A stretch of 64,000 bases of DNA from Paracyclopina nana (taxonomy: Eukaryota; Arthropoda; Copepoda; Cyclopoida; Cyclopettidae): contig JAGUCH010000001.1 in NCBI GenBank assembly GCA_019096065.1, positions 13,640,001 to 13,704,000 of the forward strand, given 5' to 3'. Both the position numbers and the translations under genes were made by a program. This document shows, piece by piece, positions 9,536-21,654 of this stretch. The notes beneath the pieces are model-generated. The model saw only the letters and a program-made list of their open reading frames with translations. It was not told the DNA's origin and did not search any database. Numbering within the stretch: the stretch's first letter is position 1; the number at the start of each line of letters is the position of its first letter.

Positions 9536-12413
9536 TTAGAATTCCTCGGCCTCAGAGGATGATCCCCTATCCTTCGGAATCGGATGTCTGGCTCGAGTAG
9601 AGGGTCCCGACGACAACTGGGAGGTGGATGGGATTGGCATCCTGGCCAGAGCAACAGAGACAGCCCTCATCTTCGCTTCAGCGTCTGCCGCCTTTTTGGC
9701 CTCCTCCAAGGCCTTTTTTTGTGCCGCAGCTGACAATTTACGTGGCCGTTTGTTCATTGGCGATGACTTAGTCTCGCCAGACTTCTTACGCGTTTGCCTT
9801 CTCGTTTTTCTGCCACTGGTTGGCACTTCGGCCTCGGTCTCGGAATCGGAGCTTTCCACAGTCTGAACTCGAGCGCAGTCTTGCTGGATGTTGTCAAGAA
9901 CATCATTAATGTCCAGCCCTTCAATGACCGACAAGTACACTTCCATTGGCTGAAATAGAAATTACTATTAGCGCTGTCCACAATTTTAGTTGATCAACAA
10001 TTTTACGTATAACAATTGACAATAATTGATAGAACTTACATTTTTGATGCCATCAAGCTCGTCGAACTGGACATCTCTTGGGTCCCTCCCTAGCGCTTGA
10101 CACACGGCCGCGATGACTTTGCATGCTTCCTCAATGCTGTTTATCGGACTGCCTGGAACCCCTTTAAATTTGCGAAGTATGTCCGCCTTTGCCAGGTTAC
10201 TGCTGATCGGATCTGCGTCAAACTTTTCCTGCAGATCCTCTGAATGTCCGTAGGCCTCCTTAAACTGCATCAGAGTCATGCTCACATCTGAGTTGACATG
10301 CTAATAATAAATGTTATCAATGTTATGTAAATATAAATAAGATAATGCATTAAATTTACCTGATTGTTGCTCCAGCAGGTCAAAGCCTCGTCATAGAGTA
10401 CTTCCATAGCCGTCTCCCAATCGGGTGCAACACGGCATACCTCCTTGATGAGTCGTTGGCGTGCAGCACTAAGTCCATCGGCGATCTTACGGTTCACTTC
10501 AGTGACCGAGATCCTTAAAATTTGCTGCTCTGTCATGTTTCGCCTTTGGTGGTTGTCCGAAACAACCTCGGAAATAAATTTGACGCAGCCAGTAGGGAAT
10601 TTCCGCTTGTACCAAACTTTAATGGCGTTGCCACTGTAAAAGTAATGAAATTAGATATGAAAACAAAGAAATTGCAAGTTTATTGTTTTACTTACGCGGT
10701 CGTTTGGCCAAAGATGAGGTGAGCGAGTGCGTTGCTTGTGAACATGAAGTTCGCAATCTTGCTCGGCATCTTGGATGAAAGGACATCAAAACGAATATTG
10801 TCAACGATCGTGACAATGGCAGCCAGCATCACCTCGCGAATAATGCTGCATCCAAAGAACATATCATGTCCCGCGGTGATATGATCCACTGGCAAATACT
10901 TGCACACGATTCGTCTTGCCAAGGATACACGTTCCACCTTCGAAGATTTAATGTCCTTTAAGGCCTCGTCAATTTTGGACACCTTTTCGAGAATGGCCTT
11001 GCAAGTGATGACAACTTGCTGTTGCTCCGCAGCCTTTCTCTGCAACAGATAATATCAACTATAAATTAAATATATATAAGAAATAATAGTTGTATTTACC
11101 GTAACAAGCTCTTTTGTCGAAATCGTCATCCTGTTGATTCCCTCGCATAGCTCGGCCATCTTAATGAAATCGTCGCACTTTTCACGTATCTCCGCATTTG
11201 TTGACAACACAAGCTCGTTGCCGTCCTTGATCCTAGTCAAGTCTTCCTTGACAGAATTGAGGTCATCCTTGACGACGATGAGGAGCTCAATCATCCGTTG
11301 ATCCCTTTCCAAGAGCCTTGGCATCAATTGATCGGCAATGGACTGAGCAATTTTGTCGATTTGATCCTGCGACAATGATGGCTCACTTGTTGGCTGCCAA
11401 GCAACGAACGGTTGATCAAAAATTTGGGTGGCCGGTTGATCAACAATGCCTGATTGCTGTTCAGCGATTTCTTCCGCTCCAGCATTCGTTGACGAGACCG
11501 AGGATACAGATGCCCTCGTTGCTGGCCTCTTCTTGAAAGGTATGTTAACCTTTAATGGACTCGCCTTACTTGATGTCGACCGAGTGCTCCTTCTTGAAGG
11601 GCTTGCGACAATTGATTCCGCTTGATCGTCCTGTTGAATGAATTGATACACCAGTTGTTAATAGATATGAACCAGCTATAGTTTAACAATAATTACCGAG
11701 GTGACTGCGTCCGAAATGGCTTTCCCTTGAGCATCGGCGAATCGGTGAAAATAAAATTGGCCATCACTATGACGTGATGGGAAAGTATAATCCGCCATCA
11801 GCTTCTCCGGATAGTTTGCCACCATCATCCTGTAGACGTGCAATCTCGCATCCTCGTTGAGACTTTGAAAATGGTCATTCATAAACTTCGAAAAGACCGC
11901 CAGTCGCTCATTCGAGACACCTATGAATAGTTTTGTTTAAATGAGAAATAAACGACAACATTTCAGTTAAAATTACTTACTATTTTCAACTCTGCAAAAA
12001 ACGAACGACTTTCGTTGAGTCCTAGGCGCAATGTTGATCATGCCTTGTTCTAGCCGGTGACGATCAGACAGTTTTCCTTTTGGCTCGAATTTAAAAATTT
12101 GAGCAAAGGATCGCCCGGTGTATCCGCATTTCATGCTCACGTTGTAGACGGACACAGGCTCGAACTCATCGGGCATAACGATCATAATCCGATCGTATTC
12201 GGATCGGCCGGGACGAGGGACGGCATCCTCAATAGCGAATCCACGCCAATCCTCTTCATCGGGAATCCGGACACCAATATTGATTGGAAAAATCTCACCC
12301 TCGATTGTTGGTGGTCTGTCGGGCGAGGTATACGGCGTTGGAGGAGGCATATTTAAATCCTCACGGAGTTTTTTTCTTTTTTCGTAAAGAAGACGAGCGG
12401 CCGACTTCTTCAT
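9536..12413 (-). CDS. Unrecognised 7-exon gene head-to-head with the transposase
   Basis: I join seven minus-strand exons: 12413-11981, 11920-11697, 11630-11100, 11039-10696, 10633-10360, 10300-10040 and 9949-9536. All have GT-AG borders and consistent phase, giving 2,481 nt and 826 aa. Introns are 56-91 bp. The N-terminal third is a mixed globular region with a basic start (MKKSAARLLYEKRKK). Exon 3 is low-complexity with a helical part. Exons 4-6 form a second conserved-looking region with an RKFPTG motif. Exon 7 ends in Ser/Lys/Ala-rich, likely nuclear, sequence (RKTRRQTRKK). I do not recognise a family. The start is 463 bp from the divergently transcribed transposase, so an accessory DNA-binding partner of that element is a reasonable inference, not a demonstration. 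Confidence 0.75.
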
Positions 12414-12876
12414 TGTCGTTGTTGTTAAGCAATTGCGCCAAAAGTTGAGCGCGCGTTCAGCAATTCTCAGTTTAATCGGTATGGGCTGGCTATAGTTGTT
12501 AAGAAATTTGGGCCGGCTGGGCAGTACTGCAGAGAGCGCGCTGTTTCGTTACTATGGCAGCCGGAGCCGGAAGAGATTTAGTGACGTCATTTTGACGAAC
12601 TTTTTGAAATTAATGAGAAAATGACGTATATGATAAATATTTATTATTAGCATGAGCGTCACTGAAAATTTGGGTCAGATTCATTTTATATTTATATTAA
12701 GATACAATTCTTTGACGCAAACAATTGTAAATTTTTACGTAAAATCATCATTACATATTTTTGTATTATTCGCTTTGCATTATAGAATTACTTCAAAGTT
12801 AAAATTTATAAAAAAAGTTCAATTTTTGATTGCTTTGAGTTGTTAGGTTTAGTCGTGACTTGCGTTTTTTGCAAAA
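12414..12876. promoter_or_regulatory. Putative bidirectional promoter between unknown gene and transposase
   Basis: This 463-bp gap separates two divergent start codons. It contains a perfect CRE palindrome TGACGTCA at 12582-12589 and GC-rich segments with GCGCGC near 12450 and 12536. The part nearest the transposase is AT-rich. No ORF is supported. Promoter activity for both genes is inferred from the layout only. Confidence 0.45.
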
Positions 12877-15596
12877 ATGAATTCCAAAGAGCGCATGTGG
12901 GCATTACGAAAGCGAAAACGAAATCAGAGAATTCGCGAGCTAGAGGAAAACGAATGTGACGATCACGAATCTGCCTCATATGAAACGAGTGATGTTCCGG
13001 AGACACATATGAAACCGGGTGATGATGAGAATCAAATTGCAGAGTCAAATACTACAAAAATTGTCAAACTGTCCGATGTGCTGAAGAGAAAGCGTTATGA
13101 GTTATTTGATGAAAATGAAACTTCAAGTTCAATTTCTGATTCGGTAAATTATACTTGTTTAATTCCTTTTTACGTCATTCCTTTTTTTATCATTGCAACT
13201 ATTATTTTCTTTTTATAGTTCAATTCAATTCCGGAAAGTGGAAGTGAAAGTGAAATCGATGCCTTTGAGATCCAAAGTGACCATTTAGAGATCCAAAGTG
13301 ACCATTTATTGGCGAATGAGATTTCAGGCAATGTTGATGCTAATTTATCAGAGGACTACGAAGACGCATACAGAGAGGTTGTTTCATTGACAATACTTAT
13401 TGTAATGACTTATAAATACTCATTTAGGAAATTCATTGTCACCATGACAAAAACTATGGCATAAACGAGGGGTACTATACAGCAGACAAAAAGTACATGT
13501 TTCTAGACCCAAACAAACCACGATTGAAAGAGAATTTTTCATTTCAAAAATTTAAATCAATTTTTGAAGAGGCATCAAATTTAACGACTGATAATGCGAT
13601 GGAATATATAGCAGACAGCTTTATCATGGCATACACAGAACTCATGATGTCTGAAAATTCTGCAAATGCTATGTGGAACTTCATTTGCGCATCCTTAGTT
13701 GACAAGTACCCAAACATGAAGTCATTTGCAACAATCAAACGAAAATTTTATGAGAACATACCAACAACAACAATTGATTATCAATTACTTGAAAAAGCAA
13801 GTGGTGAATTAATCACTATATGTGACAAAAAGTCATTCCCACGAAAGAAATATCCATCTAAAGATTATGAGATTCTCTCAGAGTGGACAAAACTGACAAT
13901 CAAAGAGGTATATATATTTCACTCCATGAACCATGGAAAAAAAGTGGAGGACATCACTATTTGCAATGTACGTTATGATGTATCATTCGATGGTGTACCA
14001 GTAACTGAATCCGGACTGGACAAGTCAACTGTTCTCTGTGTCAGGTTTCACGGTTGCAAATTAGTGTACAATGTTGGTCTGCATAAGTACAGGTATAAAT
14101 TAACAATGAAATGACAATATTAGTTGTAATATATTTGTATTGTAGAACAAACTCAAAAGTCGACTTCAATAATCTCATGGACAAAATATTATACCAAGGA
14201 CTACTGGATGGATTTATTTGTCACTGTGCTATCGCTGATGCTCCGTGCAGGTCATCTGGTAAATGCTTCAAAGGCCACGGCGGATACTGCTCATGTGAAA
14301 GATGCTACGCTGTTGGAGTTAGCTTAGGTCCGGGGTGCATTGCCTATCCACCTACCAAAAAAAAGTATCAGCTGCGTACGCACACTGGTTGGTTAAGAAT
14401 CGTTGACAATATAAGAAATGCGAAGAAAGATCTCACCGACTATGCTAAGTTTGGCATTCATGGTGCTTCCCCATTTTTACGACTGACACACTTTGACATT
14501 GTCAAACACTTTCCAGTCGAGCCCATGCATAATTTGTTCTTAGGACAAGCTAAAGGATTGTTGAAATTGATGCTTGGCTTGTCTGGCAAAGCAAAAACTT
14601 TCCCAATTCGAGTTGTGTCTGTTTTGAAGAGGTAATAATACAACTATGTCCTTACAAAATTGTTATATAATTGCTATTTTAGATTTGATGAAATTTGGAC
14701 CAATGTTCATTTGCCATCAGAGTTTTCAAGGAAACCAAGAGATCTAGTACGTTCGTTTGTTCATCTAAAATCAGAGGAATTTGTGACAATAACTACCTGC
14801 GCATTTTGGCATATGTCTGAATCGTTCCATGACATTAAAACTAACAACGGTCACATATCACAAAAACAACTGCGAAGACTATTCAAGTTTTTTGGCTTTA
14901 TTTGTAAAGCTGTGCTACTTGATGACCAAATGTTGGATTTCTGCAAAGGAAAAACATATCTGTCACTGGATGAGCTATTGGATATATTCTATCGAATGTG
15001 GTCTGACCAGTTTGGAGAACGAAAATGCACATACAACTTACATGCCTTCTCACATGTTTTTTTGGTTCGTGATGATCATCAATTTGACGACATTTCAGCT
15101 GAAAGATTCGAGAACAATTATGGATACATGAAACGCTTCCTCAAAAATAACACTCAGGTAATAATTTTATCTGATGATGTTGAAGAAACAAATATGTCAT
15201 TTCGTTTTCAAATAATTTTAGTCTTATGGTAAGCAAGTCATTAACAAGGCCAATGTTTTGACAATGCAAAAACACAACTGTGCAAGAGTTATTCGCATCA
15301 CGAAAAGGCAAGGAAAGAAGAACAGTGACGATTCGGTTATATTGGCGAGTGATTTAATTTATTATCAAGTGGTATCTGATGAAGGTGAATATTTCTTGTG
15401 CCACAAAATCAAAACTGAAAAGTTAATCGATGATGAGACGCCAGAATTGAATTATGACGCTATAATGGTTCGTAAATACGTTAAAGTGATTGTTGCAGAT
15501 GACATGTTTCAAGTTAAGAAAGTCAACATCAAATGTAAAGGTGTTATTGTCAATGATATTGTATATGCTGTTTCCTTTACCACTCTATTTGTATGA
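12877..15596 (+). CDS. EnSpm/CACTA-like DDE transposase, 6 exons
   Basis: Exons 12877-13143, 13219-13377, 13428-14092, 14146-14631, 14683-15157 and 15222-15596 join in frame to 2,427 nt, 808 aa. Residues 1-140 are acidic/basic and probably disordered. The catalytic region shows blocks seen in CACTA-type transposases: SFDGVPV (first Asp), IADAPCR followed by KGHGGYCSCERC (second Asp and a zinc-binding CXXC inserted before the last acidic residue), and HFPVEPMHNLFLG, matching the usual acidic-MH-LG block. Introns are 50-75 bp. The stop overlaps an AATAAA signal (15597-15602). The open frame suggests a recently active copy. I did not find terminal inverted repeats, so element limits are unknown. 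Confidence 0.82.
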
Positions 15597-15755
15597 AATA
15601 AATCGTTTTCATTCATTAAATATTACACTATTGCAGGCAAATTTTGCATGAGATATTTAAAAAATTTGAGATTGACATTAAAAATAAGCAGTCATTCAAG
15701 CTGACTATTTCTCATTTTCGACAACTCAGCGTCGTTTATACAATTACAAAACAAG

Positions 15756-16070
15756 ATGTCTGATAATTGTAACTTCAAAAACAAGACGGATTTGAAGTTC
15801 AAACTGAACAAGTTAGCTGGAAACGAGCATTCAACTTGCCATATGGAACATATACTTAAAAAGTATAAAAATTCCGACGAACTCATGGCAGCATTGCAGC
15901 CAAAACATCGTGACGAAGAAAAAAAGGAGACACGAAGCGATGACGAGCGTAGACAGCCACAGAAAAGAATTTTGTTTGAAAAAGTACAAAATCCTAATGC
16001 AACAATTTATATTGGTCCGAAGAAGCAGGCAATTCAGTATGAAACTGATAGTGATAGTGATCGGAGTTAA
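15756..16070 (+). CDS. Small 104-aa acidic-tailed protein, unknown
   Basis: A single-exon ORF lies 160 bp past the transposase stop on the same strand. It is followed by AATAAA at 16150-16155. The protein is highly charged with KEETRSDDERR-like stretches and ends in TDSDSDRS, an acidic Ser/Asp tail typical of casein-kinase-2 sites. A basic N-terminal half contains one CHMEH motif. I do not recognise it. Its place between the transposase and duplicated DNA suggests a third gene of the same element, or a small host gene. A long 5' UTR exon is possible. Confidence 0.5.
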   Translation: MSDNCNFKNKTDLKFKLNKLAGNEHSTCHMEHILKKYKNSDELMAALQPKHRDEEKKETRSDDERRQPQKRILFEKVQNPNATIYIGPKKQAIQYETDSDSDRS

Positions 16071-16429
16071 AAATTTTGAACCTGCGCCAAACAACTATTT
16101 ATTGGCATATTTAGTGGCAAAAATTGTTGTTTGCATGTGTTAATGTTGGAATAAATATTCTCAAAATGAATTTGATTTTTTATTTCTTAATAACATAAGC
16201 TACGAAAAAGGTATAATATGCCTTAAAAATTGTATACTTTCATTCAAAATTATTAGCTCGGTCAAACTCTTGATCCATCAATGTAAACAAAAATCTCGTG
16301 GAAATTATTGTGAATAAGCGAAACACAACGAAGGAAATTTAATAACACGGCAATGTGTTGGCTACAACTCAATAACTATTGCAATAGTTGCTTTATCATA
16401 TTGATCGATGATTGAAGAAGAATCAGCGT

Positions 16430-17300
16430 CAGAGACATGCAAATCCAATCTATGGAGCGCAAAGTTCTGCGGTCTTCGAGTTGCCTGATCTCCTTATTGA
16501 TGTCGATGGTAATGTCCGAGCCACGAGTGGCGTCGATAGCTTCATGCTTGATGAGAAGACTGGATTTGTGGCTGCTGCCAGACAAAGATCTCATCTTGTT
16601 GCGGAAACCCGTCGCAGCTGCCAGCAAAGATGAGGAGGAGGATCCGGATGATCCTTGCGTCAGAGACATGCTAATCCAATATATGGAGCGCAAAGTTCTG
16701 CGGTCTTCGAGTTGCCTGATCTCGAGCTCCTTCAGCCCAAGCCTTTGCCATAGCTCAACTTCAAGTTCTTTAGCAAGCTTAGTTGCAACGCCAATCAACT
16801 GCTCAAGACCAATTCTACCACTGATGTCCTTATTGATGTCGATGGTAATGTCCAAGCCACGAGTGGCGTCGATAGCTTCAGTGTTGGTGATGGCTATGTC
16901 CACGCTAGTGGCATTATTGTTGTCGTCAATTTTTGAGCCGTTATTCTTGTCAATGAATTTAGCAATGTTGCTTTCGGAACATTCAGAATCCATAATGGCA
17001 TCGAATTTGGAATTTGTATGGTCTACAGTCTGGCAATTGATTTTGGCATGAGATTGAGCCTCGGTGCCTTGAAGAATCACGACGGGCATCATCAGCATCT
17101 CCAATGCAGTCATCATCAGAGACAGGCAAATCCCATGTATTGAGCGCAATGTTCAGCCAAGTGGTATTGTTGTCGTCAATGAATTTAGCAATGTTGCTTT
17201 CGGAACATTCAGCTTCCCTAATGGCATCAAATATGGAAGTTGTCTTCGGCCTCTCAAATAGCTCGAATATTGAAGAAGGATTGGCATCAGAAACCTAATT
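16430..17300 (-). repeat. Internally duplicated patch with a 257-codon open frame
   Basis: Segments repeat imperfectly on the minus strand. A block reading RQLEDRRTLRSI plus a short hydrophobic tail occurs near 16440-16495 and 16675-16730 (with a partial third copy near 17110-17150). A block reading EAIDATRG-DITIDIN occurs near 16500-16550 and 16830-16885. A block around GCAATGTTGCTTTCGGAACA occurs near 16960 and 17190. A minus-strand frame (16376-17149) is open across most of it, but it has no recognisable domain and its composition follows the duplications. I treat it as a repeat patch or decayed gene rather than a confident CDS. Confidence 0.6.
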
Positions 17301-17547
17301 TCAGGTCAGCTATGACAATTTGCATGTCTTGATGACCTAGCTTCCAAGACGTTACTAATGAAAATTAGCAAAAAAATTGAGAAACACGGAGACAGCTTAT
17401 ATTGCTGACCATGACTCAGTACTACCTGTTATGATTAACTGAGATGTGTAATAAATGCAAAAAACTTTTATTCACTACAAATCGACTACATATTCCAAAC
17501 TTTTGTTATTGTTTTAAAAGCGAGGTAGTTAAACCATGAACTAAAAA

Positions 17548-17796
17548 TCAATTCGTGCTTTCTTCTTCATCCAAATTGCTAGACAGCCTTATAATTTCTG
17601 CTTGAACAAGATTAATCAACAATATTTGATTCTCATTTTTAATGCGCAATTTTCTAAAGAAAAAGATTTAAAAAGTATAAAAATATTTAATTAGTAGTGT
17701 TTACCTCAGTACTTCATTAGCTTTGAGTTGAGCTTTTTTTAGTTGCTCATTCTCTTTAAGCAATTCTTCATAGAGTTTTTCTTCATTTGGATCCAT
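17548..17796 (-). CDS. Small two-exon coiled-coil protein
   Basis: The minus-strand exons 17796-17705 and 17653-17548 are separated by a 51-bp GT-AG intron and give 65 aa. The protein starts MDPNEEKLYEELLKENEQL and continues as a single Leu/Glu/Lys heptad helix ending in an acidic DEEEST tail. The frame also extends upstream to another ATG at 17928, which would add 44 residues. I prefer the internal start because the sequence from there is typical for a short coiled coil. Family unknown. It could be another accessory product of the mobile cluster to its left. Confidence 0.5.
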
Positions 17797-17967
17797 ATTT
17801 TTGAAATGATGTCTAATGCTCTGGAGGAATTGATTCAAACTAACACATGTAATGTTGTGAAGAGACAATATGACTGATTGTTTATGAAAGATGATAGTGC
17901 TGAAACTGGTTGAACAATCATGTGACATGTGATTTATAGTTCATGACTCGCACATTTGGAGTAAAAA

Positions 17968-18647
17968 TCTTGATTTCCATCTTACCAATTAAGTCCGATG
18001 AATCCACATTTACACTGGATTTCGTATACTCGTAGATAGCAGAGCAAAGAATTGCGGATGATGTTCGGAGGACAGTTGTAACTGTATTTATTGTTGATTA
18101 AGAGCATTGATTTTTTGAAAGGGCTGGAGGATGTCAATCTTGATTTCCATCTTACCAATTAAGTCCGATGAATCCACATTTACACTGGATTTAGTATACT
18201 CGTAGATAGCAGAGCAAAGAATTGCGGATGATGTTCGGAGGACAGTTGTAACTGTATTTATTGTTGATTAAGAGCATTGATTTTTTGAAAGGGCTGGAGG
18301 ATGTCAATCTTGATTTCCATCTTACCAATTAAGTCCGATGAATCCACATTTACACTGGATTTAGTATACTCGTAGATAGCAGAGCAAAGAATTGCGGATG
18401 ATGCTCGGAGGACAGTTGTAACTGTATTTATTGTTGATTAAGAGCATTGATTTTTTGAAAGGGCTGGAGGATGTCAATCTTGATTTCCATCTTACCAATT
18501 AAGTCCGATGAATCCACATTTACACTGGATTTAGTATACTCGTAGATAGCAGAGCAAAGAATTGCGGATGATGCTCGGAGGACAGTTGTAACTGTATTTA
18601 TTGTTGATTAAGAGCATGGATTTTTTAAAAGGGCTGGAGGATGTCAA
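17968..18647. repeat. Tandem array, four copies of a 170-bp unit
   Basis: The marker TGATTTCCAT recurs at 17971, 18141, 18311 and 18481, exactly 170 bp apart. Units differ by only a few substitutions, for example GGATTTCGTATA against GGATTTAGTATA, and GATGTTCGG against GATGCTCGG. No ORF spans a unit. High identity suggests recent amplification. Confidence 0.95.
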
Positions 18648-19927
18648 TCGACATTTTCTACTAACTTTCTAAATAAGATAAGTAGGGAATAAATAGGCAT
18701 AACTTATTTGAAATCTTTTAACAAAAAGAGTATTAAAGTTGCCAGAAAAACTACTATTAAAATAGTACATTTATCGACATGAGTATACATTTCTTTGCAA
18801 CAATTATCAGTGAAATAGATGCATATCAATAGTGATTAAAATAAGTAACAATTTTATCCATACAAAATGTGTTAAATACTTAATTATTAGGCTAAAAATA
18901 GATATATTGAATTTTAAATTTAATAAAAAAAAATTATGATGAATGACCTAGTTATATGCATAACAATTGATAACAATTCGAAAATGAAAGATTAGAGAAA
19001 ATATTTTAAAGACTTTGAGTACATCAATTTGTCGCAATTTTAAAGACTATAAAATTGAATATCTTAAAGACTAATAATGATAGAGTGAAAAAAAAACCAT
19101 ATGAGTAATCAATGGACATAGGCGAATGCATGAATATCAAAATTATTCAATTTAGACATGAGTGATTTTACAACTGGCTTTTCTACATATTTAATACAGA
19201 CTTTTTGTTTTGTGGGGCAAGGATCTTTTTTAAATTGGCATATGTTCTAATACTTCCAAAAACATCATAGGTGTGACAGGAGAATAATTTTAGTACATAG
19301 ACTCATGGGTGCAGACTCAAATTCGCAAAGTGACTCTCAGTTTGTCTCAGCAAGCACTACACTCTACTTATATTGCCCTGGAACGAACCACAATTTTGTA
19401 AGCAATTACAAAGACTTGTTTCTTTTTTAATTATGAATCCAGACATCTACGATAGAAGATAATCTTAGGTACTACATTGATTAGCAAACTTTTCCAAAAA
19501 ATTACAAGAAGCTTTTCAAGGCAGCTGAAATTACTTTTATTGTTGAGTCTAATTATTCGAACTCTCAAGTCTTAGCTTTTAATAAGGGCGTTCTCATATT
19601 GGACTTTTGCTTAACAAAACCTGATTTTGCTTAACCCAAAACATTTTGTCGCTACACCTCTTTTTTACAACTTTTAATTCCTAATAGTTGGGATAATATT
19701 TAAAAAAGACAAAAGATAGCCCTAGCAAAATTGAACAGCTCAAAAAATAGGACTATTTTCGCGAAGTTGACTCACTTAGGAATTATTAGCAACCAAAAGT
19801 CTGCCCCGGCCCAAATTCAGCCAGCCGCGACCAAAATTCCATTGTAGTCTCTTTTCGGGAGTGCAGCAGATCTGATAAGCCTCGCCAGGTAGCACTTCTC
19901 TTGTTATATATGTCTATATATGAGAGC

Positions 19928-20373
19928 ACTAGATGGCGCTGAGTTCAGACGGCTTCACGTCATCAGTGCGTAGTTGCCATGTACAGCAAATGAACTACTA
20001 GGTGTGAACTATATCTAAATGTAAAAAAGAGCCAGCTTCCCCTTTTAAAAACGCCACTTTAATTTGTCAATTTGGCTACACTTTTAATTAGTGCTCTAGC
20101 TTGCCCGTAAGCCAGCACAAAGACCAGACTGGAATTTGAGGAAAAATGGAATTTCAGAGAAAGATAGCGCTCTAAATATAGTGAGATGTAAATATGATTG
20201 ATCCATTTGAATCTTAGACACTACCAAAGTTTGTAAAAATTATACCTTGCGAAAAATAATCTAGAAAATGAGGCATTTTGCATATTCAAACGGCGCAGCG
20301 CAGGCAGCGATCAGCCGTATGAAATCTTATGAGCTGGCCGGTAGGGTAAATATGGTACGATTTACGGTTCCCT
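19928..20373 (+). mobile_element. Copy of a dispersed repeat, truncated relative to 49987-50621
   Basis: This runs co-linear with 50107-50563 and shares long blocks such as GAGTTCAGACGGCTT, TAAAAACGCCACTTTAAT-like and GTTCCCTA at its right end. It lacks the left terminal repeat. Just to the right, AGCCCGATTCCAATA resembles the terminal repeat GCCCGGTTCCAACA of the other copy but in the wrong orientation for a simple end, which suggests rearrangement or a nested copy. Confidence 0.8.
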
Positions 20374-20782
20374 ACTGCTACATTAAGCCCGATTCCAATA
20401 AGGAAAATGGGGAAATGGGAGCATTGTCAAGAGACATAAAGTAGCATAGTCAAGTCACTTATGGCTCCATATCTGAGACAAGCCAGAACTGGTTTTAGTC
20501 TGAATAGTGTTTTATGGCATTTTGTCTGAGTTAGCAATCGCGGTTATGCATCAAAATGCAAAATGCAGTAAAATGCTGAGCTGTGCAGCTGGTTTATTAC
20601 TGTTTATTGCTAGTGCGGTCATGCACATTTTTCAGAGGTTTCCGTTTTTATGGTGAAAGACTGTAAAACTTATCCTTTTAAAAGCATTTCACTTACAAAT
20701 AAACATTGGCAGGTTAGAGAACCTTCACATTTATGGAGCAAGAAACAACGTTACCTTTTTGCTACCGTAAACCAGGGGAGAA

Positions 20783-21273
20783 GTCACTAAGGCCTAAAAT
20801 AGGGGTAGGTTTTAGGATCTAAAATCATGGTGGATTTTAAAGCCTACACTTTTTTTTGCTCTGGGTATTAAGATCTAAAGGTTTGGATGCTAAAGCCTAA
20901 TAGTTGGATGTTAAGATCTAACCATCTGGGTTTTAAGATCTACATTTAAAAACATCGCCTCTTTATACTTAGCTTTTTAAATCAAGTTGACTGTTATTCA
21001 AGATCTTTTAGCTCTGAAAAGTTAGTTTAAAATAAAAAAATACTTACAAAAGAAAACTCGCAATTCCTTGTAGCTTTCTATTTTTGTGGCTGTAAGATCT
21101 CAAAACCCTTTTCTTTAGATCTTAAAACCCACTTAAAACTAAAACTATTTTTTCAACTTAGATCTTAGTACCCAGATCTAGAAAAGTGTAGGCTTTAAAA
21201 TCCACTTTGCTAGATCTTAAAATCCACCAATATTTTAGATCCTAAAACCCACCTCATTTTAGGCCTTAGTGAC
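20783..21273. mobile_element. Foldback-type inverted-repeat element, 491 bp
   Basis: The ends GTCACTAAGGCCTAAAAT and its complement lie at 20783 and 21273. The inverted arms extend inward for roughly 150 bp with interruptions, sharing TTTTAGGATCTAAAAT and GGTGGATTTTAAAGCCTACA blocks. Within each arm, short units of the form TTTTAAGATCTAA recur. The centre (about 20950-21060) is unrelated AT-rich sequence. No ORF is present, so the element would be non-autonomous. A clear target duplication is not visible. Confidence 0.8.
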
Positions 21274-21654
21274 GGCACCCAAAACCAGCAAATGAAATGT
21301 GGGCAATATTGTTAATATGAGAGTCGTCTAATTAGACGTGAAAAATTGAGCATACCAATAATTACATTAGTTACTTATGGCTTCAAACATGCATAACCGG
21401 AAAAATTCGCGACTTCAACACAAACGGGTGTTATCTCAAAGCTATGAGAAAATCGTACTTTAGAAGCAGAAAATGAGTTGGTTTGGAGTCTAGTAGCTAT
21501 TCATCTAATTGCGTATATCAAATATGCTACGTTGAAGGCTTTTTAATCTCGTTTTAATAGAAAGCAACAATGTGCCTTTGGGCTGACAGTCTCAAGAAAA
21601 TTAAAATAGGTAAAGCACTGCTCGGTAGGATGTTGCTCATATCGTCTTGTATCG

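Larger units (their letters stand above)
18648..21654. other. Gene-free AT-rich stretch with element remnants
   Basis: No exon chain with coding character is visible on either strand. Besides the dispersed repeat copy (19928-20373) and the foldback element (20783-21273), it contains a lone end-like sequence AGGGCGTTCTCATATTGG near 19587. That matches the terminal repeat of the short element at 49318-49488. Confidence 0.6.

Noticed and set aside
9400..16400. CACTA-type terminal inverted repeats around the transposase
   Set aside because: I looked for CACTA-like starts and their complements near both ends and found no convincing pair.
16376..17149. 257-codon minus-strand ORF as a confident gene
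   Set aside because: Its length follows internal duplications and no domain is visible. It is kept only as a repeat patch.
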